This document shows positions 6,659 to 14,700 of a stretch of DNA of 26,425 bases, in pieces. Every line of letters starts with the position of its first letter. Positions within the stretch are counted from its first letter, which is position 1. A program made the position numbers and the translations under genes. This DNA comes from a virus, in the IMG/VR virus record IMGVR_UViG_3300017783_000171, positions 1 through 26,425 of that record. The stretch is one strand, 5' to 3'. The notes under the pieces were generated by a model, which was not told the origin of the DNA, did not search any database, and worked only from the letters and a program-made list of their open reading frames with translations.

Positions 6659-6708
6659 TTTAACCAACCCTCTTCAATATCCAAACCTATACCGTCTTTG
6701 TCAGACAT
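6625..6708 (-). CDS. Possible microprotein (27 aa)
   Basis: This frame starts at ATG 6708, overlapping the TGA stop of the upstream gene by one base (TGATG), and ends at TAA 6625. The peptide begins MSDKDGIGLDIEEGWLKWIL and ends KKIGILI, an acidic start followed by an amphipathic, Trp-containing helix. GAGG lies 7-8 nt before the ATG. The TGATG coupling and ribosome site favour translation; the length keeps the call weak. Confidence 0.35.
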   Translation of the reverse strand: MSDKDGIGLDIEEGWLKWILKKIGILI

Positions 6709-6941
6709 CACTCTTCCTCTTCTGCCTGAACAGGCGGAGAAGAATTGCGATTTGCTACTTGGGTAGATACTTCTCCCAAATCATTTCTCAATCTTCTAGA
6801 ACAGGCATCAACATCATTGACAAAAGTTTCTAACACACGGATAAATACTAATCTATCTGTTGCTACTTGTCTAACTCTTTGTAATTCTGCTCTTAGGTTT
6901 AGGTTTTCTATCTCTAGTGCTTCAACACTCACTTCACTCAT
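6708..6941 (-). CDS. Small coiled-coil protein (77 aa)
   Basis: This 77-residue protein starts at ATG 6941. Residues 5-55 form a probable coiled coil (VEALEIENLNLRAELQRVRQ, VFIRVLETFVNDVDACSRRL), and a disordered acidic tail ends AEEEE. There is no membrane segment. No clear ribosome site precedes the ATG, but a TATA-like CTTAAATA is centred about 25 nt upstream in the 32-nt gap, so it may begin a leaderless transcript. I do not recognise it. It lies between the fibre chaperone and the small membrane cluster; a role as a lysis regulator or minor virion part would be speculation. Confidence 0.6.
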   Translation of the reverse strand: MSEVSVEALEIENLNLRAELQRVRQVATDRLVFIRVLETFVNDVDACSRRLRNDLGEVSTQVANRNSSPPVQAEEEE

Positions 6942-6962
6942 AAGCCTACGATGCGTTGTAGG

Positions 6963-6970
6963 TATTTAAG
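6963..6970 (-). promoter_or_regulatory. Candidate TATA box in the 6942-6973 gap
   Basis: CTTAAATA on the minus strand is centred about 25 nt before ATG 6941, which lacks a ribosome binding site. The 32-nt gap is one of the few between genes in this leftward series. Spacing suits an archaeal leaderless promoter serving the coiled-coil and small membrane genes. Confidence 0.4.
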
Positions 6971-6973
6971 GAG

Positions 6974-7330
6974 TTACGTGTGTATTAGACCCATAGGATG
7001 CTTGTCAGCAAACCATGTAGGTTGTTTTGCGTAAGCATGAAAATAATTATCAACATCTGTCAATACTGCGTTATCTCCTACGGCGGCTAGAACAGTAGCA
7101 GGTAAATCCAATAGAGCCTGTCTGTAAGCCTTCAATTCGTTTTTCTGTGTAGTGCTAAGGTCATCATATAAAAGTGGCTTAGATTGGAAAAAATCAATAA
7201 ACTGTTCCAAAGCACCATCTCTACAAGCCCTAAACTTCGCCCAAGACTGTTCCGAAGTCATTGCGACATCGCTTGCACTACATACTGTTCCTTCTACTGC
7301 GCTCCATATATTTGTACCCATAATTATCAT
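6974..7330 (-). CDS. Tail fibre assembly chaperone (Phage_tail_APC-like)
   Basis: This is a 118-residue protein. The stretch NELKAYRQALLDLPATV (about residues 64-80) contains the YRQAL-D-P signature seen in phage tail assembly chaperones of the Phage_tail_APC family, preceded by FFQSKPLLYDDLSTTQ. These proteins help fold or trimerise fibre tips and are usually encoded right after the fibre. Here the start overlaps the fibre's stop (ATGA at 7327-7330). An alternative start is ATG 7321, which gives MGTNIWSAVEG; GAGAGG lies 2 nt before the first ATG and 11 nt before the second, so the choice is open. Not a membrane protein. Confidence 0.7.
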   Translation of the reverse strand: MIIMGTNIWSAVEGTVCSASDVAMTSEQSWAKFRACRDGALEQFIDFFQSKPLLYDDLSTTQKNELKAYRQALLDLPATVLAAVGDNAVLTDVDNYFHAYAKQPTWFADKHPMGLIHT

Positions 7331-10300
7331 TGCCTCTCAAAATACGCTGAAAACCTAGCAGGGCCAACTTTTGTTGATGTGTTGTAACCTGATGGTGATT
7401 CTACTCTTACGTTAAAAGTATCTCCTGCTGAAAAATCTATGTCATAATTCGTCTTTGATATGATAAAAGCATTACCGCTACTACCACTAGCATTACCCGT
7501 CATGGGGTCATTCTCTCCCGACCCATTCTTGAATATGTCAATCGAGAGATTACTTGAGCCTGTGGATGAGTGCTTGTTACCACAATGAACATAGAGAGCC
7601 TTAAGAGTGCAATCGCACCCAACAGGAATACCGAAATCCACACCGCTTGAGGACTTGGTAGTGTTCTGTGCCCCGTTACCATACGAGAAGGAGAATCCGT
7701 TAGCGTTACCTGCCCCGCTTGTGGATGATAGGTAATCGTCGGACTCTTCACCGAAGATAAGGAATGAATCTGTGGAAGAGCCACCACCACCACCCGCATT
7801 AGCATCTACATACGCCTTGATAGATTGTTGAGTTGCTAAAGCCGTATTGGAGTTAGAGGACATATTATCTTGGTCTAGAACAGTTGTAACTCTAGCACCA
7901 CTACCACCTAACTGTAAACCATTAACAGTAAAATCTGCAACCGTAGTGCCTGTGACTGTTGTTTGGTCGCCCGCAACCATTATTTCTACTATTGTTGCGG
8001 CATTTCCTTGATTTGTTCCACCACCTAATTTTACTTTGTTATTACCACTAGAATCTGAATCACCTACTAGTAAAATAACAGGTTCTTCGGCACTTTTGTA
8101 ATGTGGCATACCTACTCTACTAAACTTTCTAGTATTATCTGATATTGATGAAGCAGTTACATCGCTACCCGTAATTAAACCAAACTGATTATTGCCCGGA
8201 ATTATACTTAGCCTTCCACTACTAAAAGTCAATCCTGATTCTGCATTCATGGCATCTGTGCCTGTTGCAGTTACAACCCTATTGTTGACACCATTTGACA
8301 TAAAATCAGATACATCTACGCTAAAAGTAGTTGTAGATAAATTAAGGCCTGTTCCTGCTGAATAGGTTGTATCGGTATCTAAATCATCAACTACCAAATC
8401 AATAGTACCGTCAGCATCTTGATACGTTGCACTAATTCTAGTTTCGGTGTTGCTACTAAACATAGCACCAACTATATCTTGTACTTGTTCAGTAGAAAGT
8501 TGAGTGTTAGTATTAGTATCAGTAGATGCAATGGTTAGTGTTCCTGCCGTGTCATCGTAGGTTACACTTACGTTTGAACCCGCAGTAACTACCCCTGCTA
8601 CATAATCCTCAACTTGTTCCTGTGATAGTTGTGTGTTGGTGTCTGTGTTAGTAGTCTTACTTGTAAAACTTAAATTACCACTAGCATCTGTTGTCAATAC
8701 TTGACCTGCACTTCCATCGGCCGCAGGTAACTTCCAAGTTACATCGCTACTAACAGTATCGGGCGCACGTAGAGCGACATAGTTAGAAGTATCTGCATCA
8801 TAGAATCTAACCTTTGTCTGTGACCACATTCTCATATCACGCCACGAACCAACATGGTCAGACATAATTCTAAATATGTTAGAACCATTAACATCTGCAT
8901 ATATTCCTGTTTGACCATCTAAGTTTAGTAGCCCTGTATCGTTTTGTATTAAACCCTCAGTACCACTATGGGTAATAAACATATCACTACCTGCACCAAA
9001 ATAAAGTCTTTGTGCATCTATTGGAAGAAATACGTGTCCGGTGTCTGAGTTTATTTTTAATCTAACAATACTAGTATCTGCGGTACTTTCTGCTTGACCA
9101 TAACCTGCCATCGGATTTGAGTTACCTGATGTTAATTCTAAGTTGCCTCTACCATAACCATCACTAGCAGTCCATCTTACACCACCTGCTACTCTTCTAC
9201 CTGTATGACCTGACGAATAATCATTGTTAAAGAATAGATAACTACCTATTGTATCTCCTGCGGCTAAAGAAGCATCTGTTGATTTCAGTAAAACGGAAGG
9301 GATAAGTCCACCTATTGTCAAGTCATAAGTACCTGCTTGACCTATATTACCTAAACTTATAGAGCCGCCAAAATCAACATTGTCATCAGTCTGTGTTCCA
9401 AAGTGTATATCTCCACCTAAGTCTGAGTTTAGTGCAGATATTACTTCTGCATCGGATAGTTGTGTATTGGTATTAGTGTCTGTTGCGTTGATAGTAACCG
9501 AGTCATTTGTGGCGTTTGTAGTAATGCTTACATTGCTACCTGCTACAAAGGTTAGTGTATCAGTAGTTGAGTCTGCCGCAACTGTTGTCTGACCGCTTAC
9601 TGCTACATTACTAAACGCATTTTGATTTGCTTCGCCGCTAGCACCTGCTTGATTTGCCCATGTTAATGCCCCCGAACCATTTGTTACAAGCACTTGATTT
9701 GCACTACCGTCAGCATTAGGTGTAGTACCCGGAAATGTAAGTATCTCTCTTCTTACTCCCCAACCACCGTCATCTGATGTAAGTGCAGTACCTACATCTG
9801 CTTCTCCACTTCTAAAGTAAAGAGGCTCAGTATCAACGCTATTGGTTGAGTGGTCAGAAGCGGAAAATATCTGCCATGCTCTATAATTGTCTGACCATCC
9901 TTTCATAGTAAGCACCGAATCCCAACTGTTAGTCGAGGATGCTATATCGTCTGTGAATGTAAAGACCGCAGATTTGTCTGAAAAATCTGTCGGCCTCATT
10001 TCCGTACTTGTTGATGGCCCTTCATCTCTAGCATCTCTCAACCTTACTTCTGATACATTGTCGCCTATCCATGTCTTTACTCTACCCATAGTGGTTTTAC
10101 GAGTAGTACCACCTGCTCCGTCATCTATAATGAGTAAATCTGCATCTTGGATGCTTGCCCCTATGTCTGTAAGACCATCTACATCTAAGTTAAAAGTAGT
10201 GCTAGATAGGGCTAGTCCTGTTCCTGCTGAATAAGTAGTATTTGTATTTGCGGCTACTGAAAATACACCATTTGTAGCAGTTACGTTAGACCCCGCCATT

Positions 10301-11733
10301 GCGGTTGCTAAGTCTGCTATGGATTCTTTCTTAGTTGCCCCTGTTGATGAACCATCTAAGAATAAGATGTAGTCATCAGCAACCGCTACTGCGGCTTCTG
10401 TGGCTTCACCTAAATCCACGTTAAAAGTAGTACCGCTTAAATCTAGTAAAGTACCTGCTGAGTATGTGGTATTGGTATTAGTATCAGTAGAAGCGATAGT
10501 AATATTATTTGCATCTGTATGTGTTAATGTAACATTAGAACCCGCTACAAACTTAACATCTTGTGTACCTGAACCTGCCCCACCCTTAGTTAACCTAAGT
10601 ATTATATCGTCAGTAGAATCTACAAAAGAAGATGTGTATGTGTTTTGTGTGTTAGTATCACTTACTGTATTAGTGAATGTAATTTTATTACTACTTCTAG
10701 CAATACTAAGACCTGTTCCTGCTTCAAGAACAACAATATTACTACCACCACTACTATTAGTTAGAGTTATCTTTTCTTCATCAGTATTATCACCATCAGA
10801 AGTACCAAGTGAATAGGTAGTATTTGTGTTAGTATCAGGATTTGCTACCCACTCTAACTCATAACCACTAGAAGGAAATGCTAGTACATCCCCTGCACTA
10901 GCCCCTGTGTTATCTGCGGGAAATACAAAGGTCTTGTTAGTACCATCGTGGCCTAGTGATAGTTTACCTAAGTGGTCTATACTCATTACCTTTCTTGGTG
11001 TGGTGTTGTTACCTGTCCAAAAATCTATATTTGAGTAAGATGAAGAACCACTATTGTAAATCCTAGAGTTTCTATCGTCATCGGGATTGTTCAGCCTAAT
11101 ACCTCTATTTGTTTTAATCACAAGCCCATTAGTAGTATTAAATTGTAAGTCGGCTTCTGCCGTAAGTGTGCCGTCGCCATCAATTGTCAATACTGAATCT
11201 GCGTCAGTAGAGTTAGTAATATCTAAAGCAATAGTCATATCGTAAGGGTCGCCATCTGAGCCTGTGCTTGTATCAGTCCAATTAGTAGTAATACCTGTTC
11301 CGCCAATCAACTTGACCTCTTTACTATGACTAACAGTAACTTCTGTACCATCGCCATCTTCTAGTTGAAATGTAGTGAGTTGATTTGTATTTGTATTTGC
11401 GGTAAAACTAAGACTACTTTGCATATATGCTTGAATAACAGATACATCCATTCTCTTCAATACACCGCCATCGCTTAGGACTAACTCATCTGTGCTTGCT
11501 AGACCACTAGCCAACTCAGTTGCGTTTGTAATATCACTTACTGCGAAACCCGCACTACCTGATGTGTCTATTTCATCTTGTAGATTATCTAGGGTCATGT
11601 ACTTAAACTCGCTTGCTGAGTTATCCCAAATAATAACACCGTCAGCACTACCGCCGCTATCTGCTACGCTTTCGTCAATCGCAGTTAGGTGGGATATTCC
11701 ACCTAGCGTATTTAAGAAATGTATTTCACCCAT
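7327..11733 (-). CDS. Giant fibre protein B (1468 aa), probable receptor-binding fibre
   Basis: This long, Ser/Thr/Asn/Asp-rich beta-repetitive protein has Thr-Asn linkers (TDTNTNTQLS, TNTNTTYSAGT) separating short strands, the style of cyanophage and other marine tail fibres. The motif YSAGTGLxLSxTTFxxDV occurs three times. Blocks AVSGQTTVAADS, DGDNTDEEKITLTNSSGG and VLEAGTGLSIARSSNKITF have close counterparts in fibre A (11738-16024). The C-terminal 150 residues after a Gly run (NAGGGGGSS) look like a globular beta-sandwich tip (VDFGIPVGCDCTLKALYVHC, DTFNVRVESPSG). No chaperone-protease (S74) motif was noticed. The start is fixed by GGTGATTAA directly before ATG 11733. It is followed by a Phage_tail_APC-like chaperone. 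Fibre identity is strong; whether it attaches to tail tip, neck or head is not shown. Confidence 0.82.
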   Translation of the reverse strand: MGEIHFLNTLGGISHLTAIDESVADSGGSADGVIIWDNSASEFKYMTLDNLQDEIDTSGSAGFAVSDITNATELASGLASTDELVLSDGGVLKRMDVSVIQAYMQSSLSFTANTNTNQLTTFQLEDGDGTEVTVSHSKEVKLIGGTGITTNWTDTSTGSDGDPYDMTIALDITNSTDADSVLTIDGDGTLTAEADLQFNTTNGLVIKTNRGIRLNNPDDDRNSRIYNSGSSSYSNIDFWTGNNTTPRKVMSIDHLGKLSLGHDGTNKTFVFPADNTGASAGDVLAFPSSGYELEWVANPDTNTNTTYSLGTSDGDNTDEEKITLTNSSGGSNIVVLEAGTGLSIARSSNKITFTNTVSDTNTQNTYTSSFVDSTDDIILRLTKGGAGSGTQDVKFVAGSNVTLTHTDANNITIASTDTNTNTTYSAGTLLDLSGTTFNVDLGEATEAAVAVADDYILFLDGSSTGATKKESIADLATAMAGSNVTATNGVFSVAANTNTTYSAGTGLALSSTTFNLDVDGLTDIGASIQDADLLIIDDGAGGTTRKTTMGRVKTWIGDNVSEVRLRDARDEGPSTSTEMRPTDFSDKSAVFTFTDDIASSTNSWDSVLTMKGWSDNYRAWQIFSASDHSTNSVDTEPLYFRSGEADVGTALTSDDGGWGVRREILTFPGTTPNADGSANQVLVTNGSGALTWANQAGASGEANQNAFSNVAVSGQTTVAADSTTDTLTFVAGSNVSITTNATNDSVTINATDTNTNTQLSDAEVISALNSDLGGDIHFGTQTDDNVDFGGSISLGNIGQAGTYDLTIGGLIPSVLLKSTDASLAAGDTIGSYLFFNNDYSSGHTGRRVAGGVRWTASDGYGRGNLELTSGNSNPMAGYGQAESTADTSIVRLKINSDTGHVFLPIDAQRLYFGAGSDMFITHSGTEGLIQNDTGLLNLDGQTGIYADVNGSNIFRIMSDHVGSWRDMRMWSQTKVRFYDADTSNYVALRAPDTVSSDVTWKLPAADGSAGQVLTTDASGNLSFTSKTTNTDTNTQLSQEQVEDYVAGVVTAGSNVSVTYDDTAGTLTIASTDTNTNTQLSTEQVQDIVGAMFSSNTETRISATYQDADGTIDLVVDDLDTDTTYSAGTGLNLSTTTFSVDVSDFMSNGVNNRVVTATGTDAMNAESGLTFSSGRLSIIPGNNQFGLITGSDVTASSISDNTRKFSRVGMPHYKSAEEPVILLVGDSDSSGNNKVKLGGGTNQGNAATIVEIMVAGDQTTVTGTTVADFTVNGLQLGGSGARVTTVLDQDNMSSNSNTALATQQSIKAYVDANAGGGGGSSTDSFLIFGEESDDYLSSTSGAGNANGFSFSYGNGAQNTTKSSSGVDFGIPVGCDCTLKALYVHCGNKHSSTGSSNLSIDIFKNGSGENDPMTGNASGSSGNAFIISKTNYDIDFSAGDTFNVRVESPSGYNTSTKVGPARFSAYFERQ
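8320..10468 (-). repeat. Dispersed YSAGTGLxLSxTTF repeats within fibre B
   Basis: Three copies lie near 8320-8364, 10188-10234 and 10424-10468. At DNA level the plus strand shows variants of GTTCCTGCTGAATA (near 8350 and 10219; GTACCTGCTGAGTA near 10450), preceded by AAAAGTAGT. The copies are spaced unevenly, so this is a dispersed coding repeat, not a tandem array. They likely arose by duplication or recombination between fibre segments. Confidence 0.65.
10650..10800 (-). repeat. Fibre module shared with fibre A (copy in fibre B)
   Basis: This segment encodes DGDNTDEEKITLT, followed after a short Gly/Ser loop by VLEAGTGLSIARSSNKITFT and NTVSDTNT. Fibre A has the same order with DGDNTDEEKIRLT and VLEAGTGLSIARDGDKITFA at about 14413-14580. 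The order and near identity over some 45 residues indicate a common module. Confidence 0.75.
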
Positions 11734-11736
11734 TTA

Positions 11737-11742
11737 ATCACC
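11737..11742 (-). promoter_or_regulatory. Ribosome binding site GGTGAT (type example)
   Basis: GGTGAT followed by TAA then ATG 11733. The TGA within it (11740-11738) is the stop codon of fibre A. The same arrangement fixes starts at 5071 (GGTGATTAAATG), 17364 (GGTGATTAAGTG), 6411 and 6584, with variants at 5610, 5797, 16937 and 18267. GGTGAT pairs with AUCACC at the 3' end of archaeal 16S rRNA (established). Confidence 0.8.
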
Positions 11743-14700
11743 CCACTAACGAATCCATTGCTATCAGATTCCAATTTGACCTTATTTGTGCCGCTCCATT
11801 ACCTGCTTCTGTGGTAGTCACGTTACCACCTGTGTTATTAACAACTACTAGTGCAAGATAATCATTTCCGTCAGATGCAGTAAGCGTTTTCCATTGTATA
11901 GGAAACTCAGTCGTATCTCCTAGAGAAGCATACTCAGTTTGGTTTACAGTTGTAGAATCTTTGATATGACAAATTGTTTCATACGTGGCTAGATAGTTAG
12001 AAGAGTGAGCCGACGTTTGGCTACCGTCTATCTGTATAGTCACGTGTACTTTAGCAGACAAGAAAGTTTCTAGAGAAGCGTTATCACCATAGTTAAATTG
12101 CCCTACTATTACTTCTGTACCATTATTCCAAGAACCGGCAAAAGCCTCTCTAGTAGACGCATACACGTTTACGCTATTAGGTCTTACGCAATCAAAACTA
12201 CTAGGAGCGGCCGTACTCATACTAAATCCGCTAGTAGTGGTTAGTCTAGCACTACCTTTACCGACATAACTAGACCCCGTTACCTGTGTTCCTGTTACAT
12301 TTCCGCTAGAAGTAAGTGAGCCTGTTTTTATTTCTCCACCTACGTGTAAGGGAGCAGTAGGGGATAATTCATGTATTCCTACTCTCGGTGTACTTGTTCC
12401 GTTTTCTTGAAAAACCATTACAGTGTTTAGGTCTGTTCCTGTGGTATCAGCCATCATAAACTTAGCACGGTCTGTTCCTACGTGTAGAGCAAACTTGTCA
12501 TCGCTATCATATGAAACAACTAATTGTTCATTGTTAGTGCTTGTTAATTGTAACATACCTGTTGATACTTTACCGGTACTAGGGTTATAGGTAAGGTCGC
12601 CGTCAGACTCTAGACCTATGCTAGTGCTACCATCAACATCTGCACCTGCGGCAAATACAATAGCGTTATCCTCATTTGTGCTTTCGTTATCTGTAACTAC
12701 TACGTTTGTGGCAGTAGTAGCAGTAGCCGAATTACCTGTGCAAGAGCCGGAAGAGCCGCTTACGTTACCTGTGACATTTCCTGTGACATCTCCTGTTAAA
12801 TCACCTGTAATTGTACCCGAAACTGTAAGCGCACCTGTTCTTGCTAATTGCATTATGTTTGAACCTGCCGCATTTCTCCAATAGAAAGAATCTGCATCTC
12901 CATTATCTCGCAAAACGAATCTTAGATGTCTGTTGCTTGGGCCAATAATATCGCCAAACAAATCTGTACCTGCGTGATTTATAGTTAAGGGGCTAGTCAT
13001 TGTCAGGGAAGTTAATGTACCGACAGAAGTAATATTTGTCTGTGCGGCAGTTTGTATTGTTCCTGTTACATCACCTGTTAAATTACCTGCAAAAGCAGTA
13101 GATGTTAAAACTCCCGTATCAGGCTTGTAACTTAGTTTAGTTTCTGTTTCAAGAGCCTGAGAACCCGTTGCACCATCTACAAAGACAGGATAAACAGTCT
13201 CATCTGTTTCCTCGTTATCTATAATATTGATAAACCTAACATTAGCCCCATCTATTGAAGCAGTACCACTTAAATCAGCAGACCAATCATAATGTTCTGC
13301 GGCAACAAACCCTGCTAGGTTATCGTGGTTTACTGCTACTGCCGTTGTCGCATCATAGTTAAGTGAACCATCAGCACTTGTAGTAATCCTACTGTTTAAC
13401 CAAGCATTACTATTTGTAGCCCCTGTTCCGCCACTACCAATTGCTAAAGTTGCAGAAAGACCTGCCGCCGTTCCGCTAGTATTTTCATTCTGTAATGCTA
13501 TTGTTCCTGTGGAAGAAGGTAAAGTTACTGTTATGTCAGAAGTAAGTCCTGTAACTCCTGTTAGTAGTGTCTCCTTATCTGTATGTACGCCTGTTGCGTT
13601 ACTTTCAAACTGTATTCCGCCCGATGTGCTAATAGTTTCTACATTGTTAGTCGTCGTAGTACCTGTAACTACAATTGAACCGGGAAATGTAGTTGTAGTG
13701 CTACCATCACCGATTTGAAGTGTGTTGCTAGGCATAGTTGCTCCTAGAGCGGTTCTTACATCAGCAGTTGTGGTTGTGTTTGTGTCTGTTGACGCAATAG
13801 TAACAACACCTAACGCTTCTGATAAAGTAATATTTGTACCTTTCTTTAATACTAAGGCTTCGCTTGTTTCTAATGTTTTATCAGCACTTCCATCTCCCGC
13901 AGTATCAACTTGGATTATTCTAAATGTATTAGTATCAGAAACAGTATTAGTAAAAGTAATAGTACCATCAGCAGTTGTTTCTGTGCTAATCCCTGTACCA
14001 CCCGTAAAGGTTAATGTTTCTCCATGTGCTATTGTTGTAGAGTTAGTATTGGTATCTACTCCTATGTTAAATGTGGTTAATTGATTTGTGTTAGTATCTG
14101 TATTAGTAACCTTATCATCATTTAATCTGATTCTTTTTTCCATGTGTCCTATTGCTTCTACTATTGTATCAGTTGCCGCAACATCAGAAGTAGTACCTGA
14201 TACATTTAATCCTGTTAATACTTTACCAATTACACCCGCATTATCAAGTTGTGTATTTGTATCTGTCACGGTACTAGCGATAGTAATAGTACCATCGGAT
14301 GTTGAAGTAGTAGTTATTCCTGTACCTGCCGCAATAGTAATAGTGTCATTGTGATTAACAGTAGTAGGAGTAGTGTTTGTAGTACCTATTAATGTAAACG
14401 TAGTAAGTTGGTTTGTGTTAGTATCGCTTACGGTGTTGGCAAACGTAATCTTATCTCCGTCACGTGCAATACTTAATCCTGTACCTGCTTCTAAAACTAT
14501 ATCGTCTGTTGCACTACCCGCCGCACCACTTTGAGTTAGCCTTATTTTTTCTTCGTCTGTGTTATCACCATCTACACAAGAAATAGCGTATGAGTTTTGA
14601 GTGTTATCATTATTGTCTGCCGAAGAAAAAGTAATTGTATCTGTTGTGGCGTTAGTGGTAATAGTCATACCACCTGCCGCTACTAGAGTTAGGTCATCTC

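Noticed and set aside
7500-7805. Minus-strand frame of 101 codons inside fibre B
   Set aside because: It is a shifted frame of the fibre's C-terminal region with no slippery site or ribosome site noticed; the main frame is continuous.
8320-10468. Repeat spacing considered as a CRISPR-like array
   Set aside because: Repeats are degenerate, coding, in frame and unevenly spaced.
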